Below the pieces are notes generated by a model that made no database searches, was not told where the DNA came from, and saw nothing but the letters and a program-made list of their open reading frames with translations. From Rhodopila globiformis (lineage in GTDB: Bacteria > Pseudomonadota > Alphaproteobacteria > Acetobacterales > Acetobacteraceae): DNA of 39,208 nt. The stretch covers positions 1 through 39,208 of the forward strand of contig NZ_NHRY01000264.1 of assembly GCF_002937115.1 (NCBI RefSeq), read 5' to 3'. Positions within the stretch are counted from its first letter, which is position 1. Every line of letters begins with the position of its first letter. A program made the translations under genes and the position numbers. This document shows positions 1 to 6,111 of this stretch, one piece after another.

Positions 1-36
1 GGCTGAGAGATCCTGGCCGGTGATCGCTACGGTCAT
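1..36 (-). CDS. 5' end of a minus-strand gene, possibly aromatic amino acid ammonia-lyase (partial)
   Basis: An ATG at 36 on the minus strand opens twelve codons (MTVAITGQDLSA) that run off the window. A GGGAGA-type ribosome site lies about ten bases upstream. The peptide resembles the N-terminus of histidine/aromatic amino acid ammonia-lyases, which often begin with a similar 'TGxDL' stretch, but twelve residues cannot settle this. Confidence 0.35.
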   Translation of the reverse strand, partial: MTVAITGQDLSA

Positions 37-322
37 CGCTGTCTCCCTGTCTTGGAGACGCCTGCGAATCACGGACCGCCGCGTCGCTCCAAGTCACAGA
101 CGAGTCAACGGTCGGGGCCGTTGGTATAATGATTACAGACCTGGCAGAGCGGCGACCAAGACGGCCGGTGCGGTCTGCCTCCGCTCCGGGCAATAACGCG
201 GGGCACGCGATGGCATCAGCAGACTGTTTCAACCCAGCGACAGCGTGCGGGCCACAGAGCACAGCGTCATTCCGGCGGCTGATGCCATGACGGGCCTGTT
301 GAAAGGCGCAGCCGGCATCGTC

Positions 323-393
323 GGCCCGGGCGTGTCCCGGCCATCTGTGCTGCAATCGCAAGGGAAAAGTGGATGGCCGGGACATGCCCGGCC
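323..393. repeat. Palindromic repeat, GGCCGGGACAYGCCCGGCC family
   Basis: Arms at 323-345 and 372-393 are near-perfect inverted copies around a 26-base loop. The same arms recur at 3295-3370 and 26061-26138. It lies just downstream of the amtB stop (430), where it could act as a terminator, but no T-run follows. The rest of 37-429 shows no convincing gene. Confidence 0.7.
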
Positions 394-429
394 ACGATGG
401 TTAGGTACCGACCGCTCCCGCTCCCCGGC

Positions 430-1692
430 TCACAAAACCTGTTCGCCGTGCAGCACGATGTCGAGGCCCTCGCGCTCCTGCTCGCGGGTCACCCGCAGGC
501 CGACTGCCATGTCGGTGATCTTCAGCAGCAGCCAACTGACGCCCGCGCACCAGACGACGGTCACGACGACTCCCACCGCCTGCACGCCCAGCAGGGCCGC
601 GCCGCCGAAGTACACGCCGGCCTTGGCATCGGCGGTCGCCGACAGCGGCCCATAGGCGAACCAGCCGGTCGCCAGCATGCCGATGATGCCGCCGACGCCG
701 TGCACGCCGAACGCGTCCAGGCTGTCGTCATAGCGCAGTTGCGCCTTCAGTTCGGTGGCGGTCCAGAAGCACACCATGCCGGCGACCAGGCCGATGCCCA
801 GCGCCGGGCCGGGCAGCACGAAGCCGGCGGCCGGGGTGATCGCCACCAGTCCCGCCACCGCGCCGGAGATCGCGCCCAGCACCGAGGGCTTGCCGCGCAG
901 CAGCCACTCGGCGAAGGTCCAGGAGGCGGTTGCCCCGGCCGCGGCGATCTGCGTCACCAGCACCGCCATGCCGGCGCGGGCATTGGCGCCCAGCGCGCCG
1001 CCCGAGTTGAAGCCCATCCAGCCGATCCACAGCAGCGAGGCGCCGACGACGGCGTAGCTCAGGTTCCACGGCGCCATGTTCTCCTGCCCGTAGCCCAGCC
1101 TCCGGCCGAGCATCAGGGCGCAGACCAGGCCGGAGACGCCGCAGTTGATCTCCACCACCGTGCCGCCGGCGAAGTCGGCGATGCCCATCTGCGCCAGCCA
1201 GCCGGTCGGCGCCCACACCCAGTGCGCCAGCGGGGCATAGACCGCCAGCGACCACAGGGTGAAGAAGATCAGCATTGCCGAGAACTTCATCCGATCGGCA
1301 CAGCTGCCGGTGACCACCGCCGGGGTGATGATGGCGAACGCCATCTGGAACATCAGGAAAGCGCTTTCCGGGATGGTCGTCGGCTGCGCGGCGGCGGTGC
1401 CGGCGCCCAGCGTGAACGGCTTGTCCCAGGTCTCGCCCAGGCCGTTCAGGAACAGGCGGGAAAAATCGCCGATGAAGGCCGAGCCGTTGGTAAACGACAA
1501 TGAATAGCCCGCCACCATCCAGACGATGGTCATCGCCGCGCACAGGCTGAACGACTGCATCATGATGGCGAGCACGTTCTTCTTCCGCACCATCCCGGCA
1601 TAGAACAATGCCAGGCCCGGCACGGTCATCAGCAGCACCAGAACGGTGCTGACAAGCACCCAGGCGACGTCCCCTGGTACAATCGTTTGCAT
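430..1692 (-). CDS. amtB: Ammonium transporter (Amt/MEP family) with a Glu in the first twin-His position
   Basis: A 420-residue inner-membrane ammonium channel. The start at 1692 is chosen over an ATG seven codons upstream because GGAGG sits six bases before it. Family landmarks are visible: GLALFYAGMVR near residues 26-36, DFAGGTVVEIN at 173-183 and FGVHGVGG at 328-335, followed by a 'GLDIVLHGE' tail. In the family the conserved pore pair is two histidines. Here the second is present (H331) but the first is Glu (E181, codon GAG), the arrangement known from the fungal Mep1/Mep3 class. No glnK (PII) gene is next to it in this window, which is unusual for bacterial amtB. A sigma-54-like promoter lies directly upstream, so nitrogen-regulated expression is likely. 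The family call is secure; the effect of E181 on transport is inference. Confidence 0.95.
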   Translation of the reverse strand: MQTIVPGDVAWVLVSTVLVLLMTVPGLALFYAGMVRKKNVLAIMMQSFSLCAAMTIVWMVAGYSLSFTNGSAFIGDFSRLFLNGLGETWDKPFTLGAGTAAAQPTTIPESAFLMFQMAFAIITPAVVTGSCADRMKFSAMLIFFTLWSLAVYAPLAHWVWAPTGWLAQMGIADFAGGTVVEINCGVSGLVCALMLGRRLGYGQENMAPWNLSYAVVGASLLWIGWMGFNSGGALGANARAGMAVLVTQIAAAGATASWTFAEWLLRGKPSVLGAISGAVAGLVAITPAAGFVLPGPALGIGLVAGMVCFWTATELKAQLRYDDSLDAFGVHGVGGIIGMLATGWFAYGPLSATADAKAGVYFGGAALLGVQAVGVVVTVVWCAGVSWLLLKITDMAVGLRVTREQEREGLDIVLHGEQVL

Positions 1693-1721
1693 GATTGTCC
1701 TCCAAATCTGCAACCATGCGA

Positions 1722-1737
1722 GTCAAGAAACGTGCCA
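1722..1737 (-). promoter_or_regulatory. Candidate sigma-54 promoter of amtB
   Basis: On the minus strand TGGCAC (1737-1732), five bases, then TTGA (1726-1723) matches the -24/-12 consensus TGGCAC-N5-TTGC at all but one position. Predicted transcription would begin near 1711, just before the ribosome site at 1703-1699. This fits nitrogen control of ammonium transport through NtrC and RpoN. Confidence 0.6.
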
Positions 1738-1796
1738 GGAGTCCGTCACTGCGAATGTCGCCGGAAACGCCACGCTGCTGAAGAATTGGGCAGCGA

Positions 1797-1819
1797 ATTG
1801 CGCACGACAGCAGCGCAAT
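1797..1819. promoter_or_regulatory. Palindrome upstream of the amtB promoter, possible activator site
   Basis: ATTGCGC and GCGCAAT are perfect 7-base inverted arms separated by nine bases, about 60-80 bp upstream of the -24 box. The position suits an NtrC-type enhancer site, but the sequence is not a clear NtrC consensus, so the assignment is inference. Confidence 0.35.
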
Positions 1820-1881
1820 CTGCCGGGTTTGGTAGCTATGACGGCGCCGCAATGCCGCCTGTTTTTTAGGCAGAGGTGCCG

Positions 1882-2682
1882 TCAGGCCGCTTCGGCTGCC
1901 TGCCGTGGCTGGTAGATCGCGACGTGGGTCGCGCGAAGCAGCGGTTTCGTCTCATTCGCAACCACCAGGGCGTCCAGCTCGACCCATTTGTGGCCCTTGT
2001 GCTGATAGTTTCTCGTAATGCGCGCCCGCACGGTCAGCGTGTCGCCGACATGCCCGACGCCCAGGTTGCGCACCGTGCTGCCCATGTGGATCCAGGCAGG
2101 CAGGATGACGTTGTGGCTCAGCACCCAGTTGCAGCAGCGCAGCAGGCTGCCGGGATGCACGATCGCCTCGCGGGCGTAAAGCGGGTCGGTTTCGCGCAGA
2201 TCCGCCAGGTCCCGGGCGTGCGCCTCCGCCGTCAACGGCAGCGGGATCATGCCGAGCCAGTCGCCGACGGCGAGCGATGCCTCGTCGGCCGGCCGGCGTT
2301 CGGTCCGGGGCGGCACCGCCTTGAAGTCGTCCAGCGCCGGGGGCGGCTCGGCAACACGCGGTAGGCCGGCCCGGCCGGAGGCGCAGAGCACGTCCTGGCT
2401 GTGCACGCTCAGCGCCAGGCCGTCGGCGTCCTCGACGGCGGCGACTTCGGCGATCGCGCCATCGTAGACCGGCTTCATGAAGCGGGCGGCGCCGGTGCCG
2501 CGCTCCAGCCAGGCGCGGCCCCACAGGGCGACCGGCTGGTGCGCCATGTAGGCGTAGACGTTGACGCCGCCGACGAAGCCGCCCTTGAAGCCGAAGCGCC
2601 GGGCGGTGGCGTCGTCGTGGATTTTGTTCTCCGAGGCCTTGGCGGTGTTGTGGGCGGAGACGTGGTAGGGCGGAAGGGGCAT
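1882..2682 (-). CDS. MaoC-like hotdog-fold protein (acyl-CoA dehydratase/thioesterase superfamily)
   Basis: A 266-residue cytoplasmic protein. The ATG at 2682 (MPLPPYHVSAHN) is preferred over an upstream start that lies in unlike sequence. Residues about 5-55 carry 'HNTAKASENKIHDDATARR' followed by GGFVGGVNVYAYMAH, the pattern of MaoC/R-hydratase hotdog domains. The C-terminal third (HVGDTLTVRARI and ELDALVVANE) looks like a second hotdog half, so a double-hotdog architecture is likely. The substrate would be a CoA or ACP thioester, but nothing nearby identifies it. The gene is separated from its neighbours and does not look like part of an operon. Confidence 0.65.
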   Translation of the reverse strand: MPLPPYHVSAHNTAKASENKIHDDATARRFGFKGGFVGGVNVYAYMAHQPVALWGRAWLERGTGAARFMKPVYDGAIAEVAAVEDADGLALSVHSQDVLCASGRAGLPRVAEPPPALDDFKAVPPRTERRPADEASLAVGDWLGMIPLPLTAEAHARDLADLRETDPLYAREAIVHPGSLLRCCNWVLSHNVILPAWIHMGSTVRNLGVGHVGDTLTVRARITRNYQHKGHKWVELDALVVANETKPLLRATHVAIYQPRQAAEAA

Positions 2683-2837
2683 GGATCGGTTTCCGGAGGG
2701 TTGCTTGTTGTATTTTCGGAATAGAATGGCCAATGGCGGCGGGTGGAAGCGGGATCGGCGGCGGTGCGCACTGGCTGCCGATCGTGCCGGCTTGCCGGCT
2801 GATCTTCAATACGGAGGGAACGAAGAACCCACGGAGT

Positions 2838-3235
2838 TACAGCAGACCGCAGGTCGGTTGGGACAGGGCGACGGCGCACCCGCATCGTCATGGCCCGGCT
2901 CGTCCCTACGGGATGCACACATCTCGGAAACGGTCCGCCGCTGCGTTTTCCTTTCGTCATGGCCCGGCTTGTCCGGGCCACCTGTCGCGGCACAAGTGCT
3001 GGAATAGGTGGCCCGGACAAGCCGGGCCATGACGATGGTGGAACGCTCTTGGCGCCCAGGCAAGCATTTGATTTTACAGTCATTTCCGACTCGTTTCCAG
3101 GATGTGTGCATTGCGTAGGGCTTGTCCGGGCCACCCGTCGCGGCATAGGTGCTCGAACAGGTGGCCCGGACGAGCCGGGCCATGACGATGAGGACAGGCC
3201 ACCTGTGCGTCCCAACCGACCTGCGGTCTGCTGTA
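2838..3235. repeat. Concentrically nested palindromic element (about 400 bp)
   Basis: Four inverted-repeat pairs share one centre. The outermost, 2838-2864 with 3209-3235, is a perfect 27-bp pair. Next, 2886-2905 with 3168-3187 is a perfect 20-bp pair. Then 2904-2931 pairs with 3093-3120 at 24/28. Innermost, 2955-2983 with 3006-3034 is a perfect 29-bp pair around a 22-base loop. A partial copy of the innermost arm also occurs at 3121-3135. Arms of each shell recur singly elsewhere in the window. No coding region is convincing between 2683 and 3408. It looks like palindromic repeats inserted one inside another. Confidence 0.85.
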
Positions 3236-3294
3236 GCCAGCTGGCGCGCCGGCACCGCGATGGCGGAAAATGGGCGAGAGGTCCGTTGCCCCCG

Positions 3295-3370
3295 GTCATG
3301 GCCGGGCGTGTCCCGGCCATCCACCCCCCGCCGCCTGTGCGCAGATGGCCGGGACACGCCCGGCCATGAC
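3295..3370. repeat. Perfect 27-bp palindromic repeat
   Basis: Arms 3295-3321 and 3344-3370 are perfect inverted copies around a 22-base spacer. They belong to the same family as 323-393 and 26061-26138. The element sits 38 bp past the stop of the VOC gene and could end its transcript. Confidence 0.85.
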
Positions 3371-3408
3371 GGAAAGAGAACGGCCACCGGATCGCCCCCG
3401 GCGGATCG

Positions 3409-4296
3409 TCAGCTCAGCGCCCACAGCCCCACTTCATAGCCCGGCACGAAGTTGCGGTTGGTCATCTCCGGATTGCGGTTGACGTAGGTGCGCCCGAACA
3501 TCGGATGCCGCATGCTGCGGGTTTCGTGCTCCACCCGGAACAGCGGCTTGTTGCTGTCGACGTCGACGATGTCGAGGAAGCGGTACTGGTGCTGGTCGCT
3601 TTCCTCGCTGATCAGCCCGCGCTCCTGCAGTTTCCTGTGCGGGCCGGAGAAATCGGCCAGCGTGATCTGAATGTGGTGCCCGTCGTATTCCGGCAGCTTC
3701 GCGGTCGTCTCGCGAAACGTCACCTTGCTCTCGGCCGAGGTGCTGGCCCAGGCATAAGGCCCGCGCTCATCCTTCGCCACGCCGGCGATGCCGCCCAGGA
3801 TCTCGACATAAAAGCGGGCGATGGCGCCGAGGTCGGTGCCGGCGGGGATGTCGAACTCCACGTACGGCATGCCCAGCCGCATGCCGCCGAAACGCGCCGG
3901 GTCAGGCTCGTGCACGCGCATCCGGTTGCCCCACGGGCAGGTGGTTTCAACCGCATCTTCCGTCTCGCGGAAGCTGAATTTCGTGCCTTCCAGGAACTTT
4001 TGCGCATGGCCCAGCCGCCGCAGCAGCGCCTCGCGGTCCGGGATCACCAGCCCGACGGTGCCGCGGACGACGTCGGTGCCGCGCGTCGGCAGGTGGAACT
4101 GGCCGCGGCCGACGTTGACCCACATGTTCTCGAGCCCAGTCATCAGGTACGGGTCGCGGGTCAGGCCCAGGCCCATCAGGTAGTAGGCGATCGCCTTGCC
4201 CTGGTCGGGCACGCGCACGTTGACATGGCCCAGTTCGACGATGTTGCCGACGTCCTCGACGCTGCGGTCGAACTGCGGCATGGCGGTGTCGTTCAT
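3409..4296 (-). CDS. VOC-superfamily protein (glyoxalase/extradiol dioxygenase fold)
   Basis: A 295-residue protein with two vicinal-oxygen-chelate modules. The first is near residues 18-135 (IVELGHVNVRVPDQGKAIAYY, cited here as the 'GHVNVRVPD' strand; later 'NRMRVHEPD') and the second near 143-255 ('YVEFDIPAGTD', 'HHIQITLADFSG', 'FRVEHETRS'). H24, H210/H211 and E257 are candidate metal ligands by position, not by proof. The gene is flanked by a repeat-rich gap and does not look co-transcribed with either neighbour. The reaction is unknown; a ring-cleavage dioxygenase, an isomerase or a non-catalytic binder are all possible. Confidence 0.75.
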   Translation of the reverse strand: MNDTAMPQFDRSVEDVGNIVELGHVNVRVPDQGKAIAYYLMGLGLTRDPYLMTGLENMWVNVGRGQFHLPTRGTDVVRGTVGLVIPDREALLRRLGHAQKFLEGTKFSFRETEDAVETTCPWGNRMRVHEPDPARFGGMRLGMPYVEFDIPAGTDLGAIARFYVEILGGIAGVAKDERGPYAWASTSAESKVTFRETTAKLPEYDGHHIQITLADFSGPHRKLQERGLISEESDQHQYRFLDIVDVDSNKPLFRVEHETRSMRHPMFGRTYVNRNPEMTNRNFVPGYEVGLWALS

Positions 4297-4646
4297 GCTT
4301 CCCGGACTCCCTGTTGTTGGTGGCGTTCAACGCTGCGGCGCAGTGTAGTCCGGGCTCCGGCCCTGGTCCACACGGGCGGGATTGCCGGCATTCGCAACGA
4401 TCCGGAAACCGAGGAAATATCGTGCCTGCGCCCGGGCCGGTGACAGGACCGGAGCCCTGCCGGCAGTAGACCCCGTGGCGGCGATGGCGCCGGTCGTGGT
4501 GCTCGTGGTGCGCGCTCGGGGCGGCGTCGCGGCGGTGGGAGCGGTGACTGCCCGCCGGAGGGACGTCCGACCCGGAGCAAATTGCGTACATGCGGCAAGC
4601 TCTGTGCTATGCTGCCTGTGCCCAGGTTGAGGAGAGGGGCTGTCCC
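4297..4646. other. Gene-free gap
   Basis: Divergent intergenic region between the VOC gene and the MNT/HEPN pair. No convincing ORF or RNA was seen; the HEPN/MNT promoter should lie toward its right end. Confidence 0.5.
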
Positions 4647-4970
4647 ATGAGCCAGGAGCCGCTGGTGCCGGCTGCGCTGCTGGATCGCGTTGTGCGCTAT
4701 TTTCACCCGCGCCGGGTGATCCTGTTCGGCTCCCAGGCGCGGCGGCAGAGCGGACCGGACAGCGATTTCGATCTTCTGGTGATACTCGACGACGACGCCC
4801 CGGCCGAGCGGCTGACGCTGAAAGCCGACTGGGAGGCGCGCCGGGGCTATGACCAGGCGGTGGATAGCATCCCGGTGCGTGAGGCAGTTTATCGGCGACG
4901 CGCCAGGATCGCCGGCACACTGGCCTATGAAGCCACAGTCGATGGCATTGCGGTCTATGAGCAAGACTGA
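4647..4970 (+). CDS. MNT-type minimal nucleotidyltransferase, antitoxin of a HEPN/MNT pair
   Basis: A 107-residue protein. The start at 4647 (MSQEPLVPAALL) follows a strong GAGGAGAGGGG ribosome site; an upstream ATG at 4590 lacks one. The nucleotidyltransferase signature is intact: LFGSQARRQSGPDSDFDLLV at about residues 29-48 contains the GS motif and the DxD metal pair. In characterised HEPN/MNT systems the MNT protein neutralises the HEPN partner by adding AMP groups. The downstream HEPN gene starts 14 bases before this stop, so the two are translationally coupled. Confidence 0.85.
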   Translation: MSQEPLVPAALLDRVVRYFHPRRVILFGSQARRQSGPDSDFDLLVILDDDAPAERLTLKADWEARRGYDQAVDSIPVREAVYRRRARIAGTLAYEATVDGIAVYEQD

Positions 4971-5385
4971 TTGCACAGCGCCGGAGAACCGGCGCGAGGC
5001 CCGGCGATGGCTGGTGATCGCCGAAGAGGACCTTGACGTCGCCGGTGCGGCCGCGCGCCTGCCCCGGCCACGCCACGGTGCTGCCGCCTACCATTTGCAG
5101 CAGGCGGCCGAGAAATTGGTCAAGTCACGCCGTGTCCTGAACGGCGAGCCGTTCCGGCGCGTGCATGACCTGGATGAACGCGTCACCCGGTTGCTGCCAA
5201 TCTGTCCGCAGTTCACTGAAACGCTGGAATCGCTGCGACCCCTGACGGTCTGGAGCGTTGCCTCTCGTTATCCCAGCCTGGAAGACGAACCGGAGCCGCC
5301 TCCGACAGCTGAGGAAGTCGATCGCTATACAACGATGTTGACACGCCTGGCCGTCGAGGTCGCGAGCCTCATCGGCAGCGACTGA
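4957..5385 (+). CDS. HEPN-domain protein, putative toxin partner of MNT
   Basis: A 142-residue protein. The start at 4957 (MSKTDCTAPENRR) overlaps the MNT stop by 14 bases. The HEPN core is visible: 'RRWLVIAEEDLDVA' at about 17-30, 'AAYHLQQAAEKLVKS' at about 44-58 and 'FRRVHDLDERV' at about 66-76. Toxic HEPN RNases usually carry an Rx4-6H motif late in the domain. Here the corresponding stretch reads VASRYPSLEDEPEPPP, with the Arg but no His within six residues. The protein is therefore closer to the HI0074-like group without an obvious RNase motif. It may be a non-RNase HEPN or use another site. Confidence 0.8.
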   Translation: MSKTDCTAPENRREARRWLVIAEEDLDVAGAAARLPRPRHGAAAYHLQQAAEKLVKSRRVLNGEPFRRVHDLDERVTRLLPICPQFTETLESLRPLTVWSVASRYPSLEDEPEPPPTAEEVDRYTTMLTRLAVEVASLIGSD

Positions 5386-5452
5386 ACAGACCCCGGTCAC
5401 CGCGTCACGACGGCAGCGTTTGCTCCGGCGTCTCGTCCACCTCTGGCGGCCA

Positions 5453-5482
5453 TTGCAGCGGAAGGATGTAACGCGTTACACT
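5453..5482 (+). promoter_or_regulatory. Candidate mazEF promoter with overlapping palindromic operator
   Basis: TGTAACGCGTTACA (5467-5480) is a perfect 14-base palindrome. It overlaps a -10-like TACACT (5477-5482), with a -35-like TTGCAG (5453-5458) 18 bases upstream. The placement 30 bp before the antitoxin start fits the autorepression usual for type II modules. Confidence 0.5.
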
Positions 5483-5511
5483 CACAGCCGAACCGACACC
5501 GGAGAACGAAC

Positions 5512-5733
5512 GTGACGGCCCCGGCAGACCGTATGAAGGCAATGCGCCATCGGCGCCGTGCGCAAGGCTTGCGGGAGGTGCACATCGTCACGCCGGATCC
5601 GCGGACCGCAACGGTTCGGCAGAGAGTGGCAAGACAGGTCGCGAACCTCCATCAGGCCAACGAGGCCGATGCCCTGCGATGGAACGAGGCGGTTTCCGAA
5701 TTCGACATGCCCGAGGTTTCGTCCGAACAATGA
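5512..5733 (+). CDS. MazE-type antitoxin (DUF3018 family)
   Basis: A 73-residue protein from a GTG start at 5512, with GGAGAACGAAC before it. The basic N-terminus 'RMKAMRHRRRAQGLREVHIV' is the DUF3018 signature, a ribbon-helix-helix-like DNA-binding segment of MazE-like antitoxins. An acidic C-terminal tail (residues about 50-73) would wrap the toxin. Its stop overlaps the MazF start (ATGA). Proteins of this family are reliably found before MazF-type toxins. Confidence 0.85.
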   Translation: MTAPADRMKAMRHRRRAQGLREVHIVTPDPRTATVRQRVARQVANLHQANEADALRWNEAVSEFDMPEVSSEQ

Positions 5734-6059
5734 GGCGTGGCGACGTGGTCGTCGTCGCGGCAGCAGGCGACTACGGCAAGCCTCGACCGGCCGTGATCGT
5801 GCAGACCGACGCCTTCCCCGAAACGCATGCCTCGGTCGTGATCTGCCAGATGACATCCGTCATTGCGGATGCGCCGGATTTTCGTATCACCGTCAACCCA
5901 GGCGCGGAAAACGGGCCGCGCGTGCCATTCCAGATCATGGCCGACAAGCCCGTGACGGTCCGGCGGGATCGTATCGCCCAGGTCATCGGCCGCCTGGGCG
6001 CTGACGACCTCCGGCGGCTGAATGTTGCGCTGGCCTTCGTGATGGGACTGGCCGACTGA
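5730..6059 (+). CDS. mazF: MazF-type endoribonuclease toxin
   Basis: A 109-residue PemK/MazF-fold protein. The ATG at 5730 overlaps the antitoxin stop by four bases. Residues 1-20 (MRRGDVVVVAAAGDYGKPRP) show the usual 'RGDV' start and 'GKxRPAVIVQ' strand; 'VVICQMTSV' and 'VPFQIMADKPVTVRRDRI' complete the fold. In the family the ending 'I..RLG..D' belongs to the last helix, which is present here. Expected activity is cleavage of mRNA at short sequence motifs. The gene converges on the ThDP-enzyme gene with only 52 bp between stops. Confidence 0.9.
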   Translation: MRRGDVVVVAAAGDYGKPRPAVIVQTDAFPETHASVVICQMTSVIADAPDFRITVNPGAENGPRVPFQIMADKPVTVRRDRIAQVIGRLGADDLRRLNVALAFVMGLAD

Positions 6060-6111
6060 CCCCTGGCACCGGACCGCCAGCCCCGGCCGATCGTCCCCGG
6101 TCACCGCGCCG

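Noticed and set aside
2838..3370. CRISPR array
   Set aside because: The repeats are palindromic, in inverted pairs with unequal spacing and nested; there are no regular spacers and no cas genes.
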